NCBI GenBank assembly: GCA_003559585.1
Contig: PWKX01000154.1
Coordinates: 1-20,380, forward strand
Direction of reading: 5' to 3'
DNA from: Mollicutes bacterium
GTDB taxonomy: Bacteria; Bacillota_I; Bacilli_A; Izemoplasmatales; Izemoplasmataceae
DNA length: 20,380 nucleotides
Shown: positions 16,102 through 20,380 of the stretch, piece by piece
How the letters are laid out: each line of letters opens with the position of its first letter
Position numbering within the stretch: the stretch's first letter is position 1
Translations under genes and position numbers: made by a program
Notes under the pieces: model-generated
What the model was told of the DNA's origin: nothing
The model's database searches: none
The model's input: only the letters and a program-made list of their open reading frames with translations

Positions 16102-16713
16102 TTAGGCCCCTTTTTGATTGGTTGCGGTTAGTTTCTTTAATAACCGATCAAAACATTTACGTGTTTCTAATATGCTTCGCGTGTTATCGATCACAAAATC
16201 TGCCAGTTCTTTCTTTTTACTTAACGGCATTTGAGATTTAATCTTTTGTTTAGCATACGCTTCATCAATGCCTTCTCTTGACATCAAGCGTGAGACTTGA
16301 TCTTTACGTTTGGCAAACACAACAATCGTATGATCCATAAACTGATCAAACTTTGCTTCAAACAATAAGGGCACATCAACCACAATTAAATCATGGTCCG
16401 GTTTTAAACGATCAATCTCAATGAAAACACGGTCTTTCACTTTGGGATGCACAATGTCATTTAACATTTGGCGTTTCTCATCATCATAAAAAATGATTTG
16501 CGCGATTTTATTACGGTTGATCTCTTTGGCTGGTGTTAAGACATCCTCGCCAAAAGCTTCAACGATTTTATCAAAAATATCGCGGTCTTGATTGAGCAAT
16601 TGACGTGCGATTTGATCGGTGTCAATGACCGGTATCCCAGCGCCCTTAAACAAGTCAGCCACCGTTGATTTTCCACTAGCAATCCCGCCAGTAAGGCCTA
16701 CAATCGTTGCCAT
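16102..16713 (-). CDS. coaE: Dephospho-CoA kinase
   Basis: CoaE carries out the last step of coenzyme A synthesis, phosphorylating the ribose 3'-OH of dephospho-CoA. The 203 aa protein has the P-loop GGIASGKST (9-17), the acceptor-binding DTDQIARQLL (31-40), DVPLLFE (113-119) and a LID with SRLMSREGIDEAYAKQKI (about 141-158). GAAGGG lies 5-6 nt before the ATG. It lies between mutM and dnaB in a tight operon, as in other Firmicutes. Confidence 0.96.
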   Translation of the reverse strand: MATIVGLTGGIASGKSTVADLFKGAGIPVIDTDQIARQLLNQDRDIFDKIVEAFGEDVLTPAKEINRNKIAQIIFYDDEKRQMLNDIVHPKVKDRVFIEIDRLKPDHDLIVVDVPLLFEAKFDQFMDHTIVVFAKRKDQVSRLMSREGIDEAYAKQKIKSQMPLSKKKELADFVIDNTRSILETRKCFDRLLKKLTATNQKGA

Positions 16714-16727
16714 GATTACCCTTCTTT

Positions 16728-17552
16728 CTATCTGTTAGCTTGGCAGTTAGGACAAAGATATGTGCCCCTTCCACCGACTTTTATTTTAATGATTGATTCT
16801 TTACAAGTATAACACAATTGTCCTTGTCTTAAGTGAACATTTAGTTCGTTTTGAAACCGCCCAGTAATCCCTAAACTATCTGTGTAAGAACGAATCGAAG
16901 AGCCACCGAGTTTAACCGCGCGGTTTAAGACACGTTTGCTACATTCAATTAAGTTTGATAAGTCTTTTTTATTTAAATCAAACACTGGGGTTAAAGGATG
17001 TTTTTTCATACAAAAACAAATTTCATCGGCGTATATATTGCCAATACCGCTCACATGGGATTGATCGAGTAAGGCAGTTTTTAAGGCAATGGTTCGATGA
17101 TGAAACCGTTCATATAAATACGCTACATTTAACTGTGGGTCGTCATATTCTAATCCAAGTTTATTTAAAGGCGCTTCTTGAAATAATGTCTCACTGGTTT
17201 TTAAATGAAACGTCCCAAACTTTCTCACATCGTGATACACAAGGGTGGTGTTATCGCTAAAGACAAACACCACGTGTTCGTGTTTTTCCTTTTTTGCATG
17301 TGCAGATTTGATAAAGTACTTGCCCTCCATGCGTAAATGACTAAGCATGTAGCTTGAAGTTAACTTGAAAATCAAAAACTTACCACGCCGAAAAATCGCG
17401 TCAATCGTTTGTCCAATTAATTGATTTTCAAAGTGTTCTAACGACGTTTTGACCATGGGCTGATGATAGACTTTAACAGCTTTAATGGTTTTGCCAATGA
17501 TTTGTTTTGATAAACTTAAGCGAACGGTTTCAACCTCGGGTAATTCAGGCAC
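16728..17552 (-). CDS. mutM: Formamidopyrimidine-DNA glycosylase
   Basis: MutM (Fpg) removes 8-oxoguanine and other oxidised purines and nicks the abasic site. The 274 aa protein starts MPELPEVETV; after Met removal Pro is the Schiff-base nucleophile and Glu the next catalytic residue. Lys58 lies in RRGKF. A helix-two-turn-helix covers LLDQSHVSGIGNIYADEI (161-178). The C-terminal zinc finger uses Cys247, Cys250, Cys267 and Cys270, with Arg262 at its tip. The start is GTG 17552, sharing its last-base G with the upstream TAG stop, and AGGTGA precedes it. It follows polA in Bacillus; here two genes lie between. Confidence 0.97.
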   Translation of the reverse strand: MPELPEVETVRLSLSKQIIGKTIKAVKVYHQPMVKTSLEHFENQLIGQTIDAIFRRGKFLIFKLTSSYMLSHLRMEGKYFIKSAHAKKEKHEHVVFVFSDNTTLVYHDVRKFGTFHLKTSETLFQEAPLNKLGLEYDDPQLNVAYLYERFHHRTIALKTALLDQSHVSGIGNIYADEICFCMKKHPLTPVFDLNKKDLSNLIECSKRVLNRAVKLGGSSIRSYTDSLGITGRFQNELNVHLRQGQLCYTCKESIIKIKVGGRGTYLCPNCQANR

Positions 17553-18043
17553 TACTCAATCACCTGAATACGCTGTGCATCAAAACGCGGTTTGATGGTT
17601 TGATCTTCAGCAGGATGACCAAGTGCAATCAGTGAAAAGGGTTCACCGTTTTCTAAATTCAAGATTGATTTAATCTCATCCATTCTTTCTGCGCGGGGAT
17701 AAACCCCAATCCATACCGCGCCTAACCCTTGGTGGGTCGCTTCTAACAGAATGTTTTGGGTAGCAGCCGCCATGTCCTGTGGCACCATTTCTTTTCGTTT
17801 AAAGTCATCTTTAAACACTGTTAAAATACCGATTGGAGCTTCTTTTAATGGCCAAGCACCCTTTGATACTGTTGAGAGCTTTTCTAGTAAGTCTTTGTTT
17901 TTAATGATTACGAAGCGCCACGGTTGTTGGTTCACCGCACTTGGGGCTTGCATAGCACTTCTAAGTAATGATTCGAGCATGTCATCACTCACAGGTGTTT
18001 TTTCATAACGACGAATGCTTTTTCTTTGCATACATAAACTCAT
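17552..18043 (-). CDS. Nitroreductase-family FMN-dependent oxidoreductase
   Basis: This 163 aa protein belongs to the nitroreductase-like flavoprotein fold, at the short end of the family. The FMN-binding N-terminus RKSIRRYEKTPVSDDMLESLLRSAMQAPSAVNQQPWRFVII (7-47) is classic, and the C-terminal half has AATQNILLEATHQGLGAVWIG (93-113), then a short tail. Such enzymes reduce nitroaromatics, quinones or enones with NAD(P)H as obligate homodimers; the natural substrate is unknown. The ATG directly follows the TAG of the transporter gene and has GGAGG 8 nt upstream; the end overlaps mutM by one base. Confidence 0.9.
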   Translation of the reverse strand: MSLCMQRKSIRRYEKTPVSDDMLESLLRSAMQAPSAVNQQPWRFVIIKNKDLLEKLSTVSKGAWPLKEAPIGILTVFKDDFKRKEMVPQDMAAATQNILLEATHQGLGAVWIGVYPRAERMDEIKSILNLENGEPFSLIALGHPAEDQTIKPRFDAQRIQVIE

Positions 18044-18928
18044 CTAATCAACCTCCGGATTGACATGTACTGTGACATATCCTATATTATGTTCTTTAAG
18101 TAGACGGTCTTTAACTTGCTGGGCAATATCATGACCAGCTTTCACCGAGATAGCCCCATCTACTTTTATGTTTACTAACACTTGATAATAATGACCATAA
18201 ACAATCATGGTTAATTTGTCAACCACAATCACACCCTCAATCGCTTCAGCGATATCTTTGGTTGCTTTTAAAGTGCGCTTAGAGGCACTTTTACCTAACA
18301 AAGAACGAATGGCATCGATTAAAATCATCACCGATACCCTTAAAATAAACAAAACAATCACAAACGCTGCGATTTGATCGGCGTAAAGAAGCACACCGAT
18401 ATTAAAATGTTCACCTAAAACACTCATCAATACACCCACAAGCACAACCACAGAGCCTAATACATCGGTAAACGATTCTTGGGCGCTGGCTTTTAACACT
18501 TGTGAATCAAGGGTGTGTCCCCAATTTGCAATGTATTGAGACAGCACAAGTTTACAGATGATCACAATCATAATCACCACTAGGGCATATAAACTAGGAA
18601 TGCTTAGGTCTTCTTCGATACGATTGATTTGATGGGTCACCAACTGATAAACAAAAAACAATATCATCATCCCAAGAAATAGCGACAACACATATTCGAC
18701 TTTCCCGTGGCCAATTGGGTGTTCTTGATCGGGTGGTTTATTGGCCTGTTTTAAACCGAAAATCACCATAATATCACTTAAGAAATCACTGAGTGAATGA
18801 AAGGCATCTGCAATCAAGGCCACACTTTGAAACAACAACCCGCCGATTAACTTTAAACCGATTAAAAACACATTCACCACAAAGCTTTTAATCATCACAC
18901 CCTCACGGGTTGGGTTATTTGGCTTCAT
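18044..18928 (-). CDS. Cation diffusion facilitator family transporter
   Basis: This is a 294 aa CDF-family metal/proton antiporter, with about six membrane helices in the first 210 residues and a cytoplasmic ferredoxin-like domain after that. Helix 2 has the metal-site pattern DAFHSLSD (Asp41, His44, Asp48). The HPIGHGKVEY motif (70-79) is typical. In helix 5 the usual HxxxD is ExxxD here (Glu151, Asp155 in ESFTD), so the metal may not be zinc. Efflux of Zn, Mn, Fe, Co or Cd is possible. The ATG at 18928 has AGGAG 9 nt upstream and overlaps the end of polA by 14 nt; a later GTG-ATG near residue 11-12 is a weaker alternative. Family sure, metal unknown. Confidence 0.92.
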   Translation of the reverse strand: MKPNNPTREGVMIKSFVVNVFLIGLKLIGGLLFQSVALIADAFHSLSDFLSDIMVIFGLKQANKPPDQEHPIGHGKVEYVLSLFLGMMILFFVYQLVTHQINRIEEDLSIPSLYALVVIMIVIICKLVLSQYIANWGHTLDSQVLKASAQESFTDVLGSVVVLVGVLMSVLGEHFNIGVLLYADQIAAFVIVLFILRVSVMILIDAIRSLLGKSASKRTLKATKDIAEAIEGVIVVDKLTMIVYGHYYQVLVNIKVDGAISVKAGHDIAQQVKDRLLKEHNIGYVTVHVNPEVD

Positions 18929-20380
18929 CTAAATTCGCTCCTGAGGCAATCGATACCGTTAAGGGCACCTTCAATGCAACACATGATTCCATCGTATCTT
19001 TAACTAATGTTTTAAGACGATCTTTCTCATCAGGGTGGACATCAAACACAAGCTCATCGTGTATTTGTAAAATCATTGTGCTTTTTAAGTTTTGTGCGCG
19101 CATCGCCTCATCGATTTTAACCATCGCGATTTTAATGATATCAGCTGCGCTGCCTTGTAAAGGCGCGTTCATGGCGGTTCGTTTACCGAGTTCACGCTGT
19201 GCATAGATTTTACTGTTTAACTCAGGAATGTAGCGGCGACGTTTAAACAAGGTTTCAGCATAGCCGTTTGCTTTAGCACGCTTAACCACATCATCCATAT
19301 AGGCTTGAATGCCGGTGAATTTTTGATAGTAAGCATCAATGAACCGTTTGGCTTCTTTTTGTGTGATATCCAACTCTTCACTTAAGCCCCATGGACTTTG
19401 TCCATAAATAATCCCAAAGTTAACCGCTTTAGCAATACGGCGTTCTTGATCAGAAATATCGTGTTTTCCAAGAATTTCTTGTCCAGTAATGGTATGAATA
19501 TCTTGGTTATCTTTAAACGCTTTAATCAACGTTTTTTCCTCAGCTAAATGGGCCAGTAACCTTAACTCAATTTGTGAGTAATCGGCTGCCAACAACGTAT
19601 CTTGATTGGTTGGGATAAAGACTTTTCTTAAATCACGTCCGATTTCTGTGCGGATTGGAATGGTTTGTAAGTTCGGTTCAATACTCGATAAGCGGCCAGT
19701 TTGTGTGTAGGCTTGCTTATAAACTGTATGAATTTTACCATCATCATGCACCGCTTCTTTTAGGCCGTTTACATATGCATTTTTTAACTTTGTAATCGTG
19801 CGGTAACGCATGATATCATCGATGATTGGGTGTTTATCTTGCAGACGTTTTAAAACATCGATACTCGTTGAATAACCTGTTTTGGTTTTTTTAATAACCG
19901 GCAAGTCTAACGTTTCAAACAAGACTGTCCCAAGTTGTTTGGGTGAACCGATGTTAAACGACTCACCTGCATGTTCATATATACTTTTTTCTAATGAACC
20001 GATTTCTTTGTCTAACTTTTCGCCAAAAGCGGATAATGTTTTAAGATCAATCGATACACCGTTTAACTCCATATTGGCTAAAATGCTCGCCAAAGGCATC
20101 TCAACATCGTGAAACAATGACTGTTGGTCTTGTTGGGTTAATTGATCCAACACATCTTCTTCTAACATTGAAACAGCAACGGCTTTTTTTACCGCATAAG
20201 CTTGATACACCTTCGCATCAGGGGTTTGATGTTTAGCACCCTTGCCATAAACATCATCTAAATAAGGCACATCATCGTAATCAAAATTCGACACGATGAC
20301 TTTAAAATCATCTTTGGTGTAGGACGGGTTTAACACATAAGACGCTAATAATAAATCAAAAACAACACCCTTCACTGGCA
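18915..20380 (-). CDS. polA: DNA polymerase I, partial (5' end outside window)
   Basis: PolA fills gaps in repair and Okazaki-fragment maturation. The visible 488 or so codons cover the end of the 3'-5' exonuclease-like domain and the whole polymerase domain; the 5' nuclease domain lies beyond the right edge. Motif A is LLAADYSQIELRLLAHL, motif B RRIAKAVNFGIIYGQSPWG and motif C QIHDELVFDV. The exonuclease-like domain keeps FDLLLASYVLNP, but at the place of the third exo motif it reads YAVKKAVAVS with no Tyr-x3-Asp. Proofreading is therefore probably lost, as in Bacillus PolA. Codon 1 of the longest internal frame here (GTG at 20375) is not the real start. The stop lies 14 nt inside the transporter gene. 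Confidence 0.97.
   Translation of the reverse strand, partial: PVKGVVFDLLLASYVLNPSYTKDDFKVIVSNFDYDDVPYLDDVYGKGAKHQTPDAKVYQAYAVKKAVAVSMLEEDVLDQLTQQDQQSLFHDVEMPLASILANMELNGVSIDLKTLSAFGEKLDKEIGSLEKSIYEHAGESFNIGSPKQLGTVLFETLDLPVIKKTKTGYSTSIDVLKRLQDKHPIIDDIMRYRTITKLKNAYVNGLKEAVHDDGKIHTVYKQAYTQTGRLSSIEPNLQTIPIRTEIGRDLRKVFIPTNQDTLLAADYSQIELRLLAHLAEEKTLIKAFKDNQDIHTITGQEILGKHDISDQERRIAKAVNFGIIYGQSPWGLSEELDITQKEAKRFIDAYYQKFTGIQAYMDDVVKRAKANGYAETLFKRRRYIPELNSKIYAQRELGKRTAMNAPLQGSAADIIKIAMVKIDEAMRAQNLKSTMILQIHDELVFDVHPDEKDRLKTLVKDTMESCVALKVPLTVSIASGANLDEAK

Noticed and set aside
1..20380. Novel defence, mobile or phage system
   Set aside because: Nearly every base is accounted for by core genes, T-box leaders, promoters and terminators. 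There are no transposases, integrases, direct-repeat arrays or unexplained gene cassettes.

Overview
This is an AT-rich core-chromosome segment from a low-GC Gram-positive relative. It most resembles an Acholeplasma-type Mollicute or a close Firmicutes relative. The evidence is the Firmicutes-specific replicative polymerase PolC, the DnaB/DnaI primosome pair, two T-box leaders, a Firmicutes-type RqcH, and strong AGGAGG-type ribosome binding sites. UGA is used as a stop (pheS, polC, dnaI, the MazG-like gene) and Trp residues are encoded by UGG, so the Mycoplasma/Spiroplasma UGA=Trp code is not in use. The genus assignment is an inference. I see no tRNA, rRNA, mobile element, CRISPR array or phage gene.

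Almost everything is transcribed on the minus strand. Read in that direction from the right edge, the first operon is polA (5' end outside the window), a cation diffusion facilitator, a nitroreductase-family protein, mutM, coaE, primosomal dnaB and dnaI. The genes overlap by up to 14 nt or are spaced by at most about 14 nt. Next is a T-box leader with a putative Thr specifier, a MazG-like gene and thrS, ending in a terminator. The order polA-mutM-coaE-dnaB-dnaI-thrS matches the conserved block known from Bacillus. The transporter, nitroreductase and MazG-like genes are extra members here.

The only plus-strand gene is rqcH. It is convergent with thrS, with back-to-back terminators between them, and divergent from gmk-rpoZ across a compact shared promoter region. 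rqcH, gmk and rpoZ are also neighbours in Bacillus. After the rpoZ terminator comes polC, then a Bax-inhibitor-1/YccA membrane protein ending in a long hairpin terminator, then the M3 peptidase pepF with its own terminator. Last is a Phe T-box leader driving pheS, with a partial alpha/beta hydrolase translationally coupled to it at the left edge.

Functionally the window is housekeeping: DNA replication and repair (PolC, PolA, DnaB, DnaI, MutM), tRNA charging under tRNA-sensing control (PheS, ThrS), nucleotide and coenzyme metabolism (Gmk, CoaE, MazG-like), ribosome rescue (RqcH) and transcription (RpoZ). I found no convincing undescribed system. The points worth a second look are gene-context oddities: a MazG-like gene under a threonine T-box, a hydrolase in the place where pheT is expected, pepF starting directly after a terminator, and stop codons embedded in terminator hairpins. 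Several start codons were moved from the longest possible ORF to sites with a correctly spaced Shine-Dalgarno (pheS, YccA, polC, rpoZ, gmk, rqcH, MazG-like).
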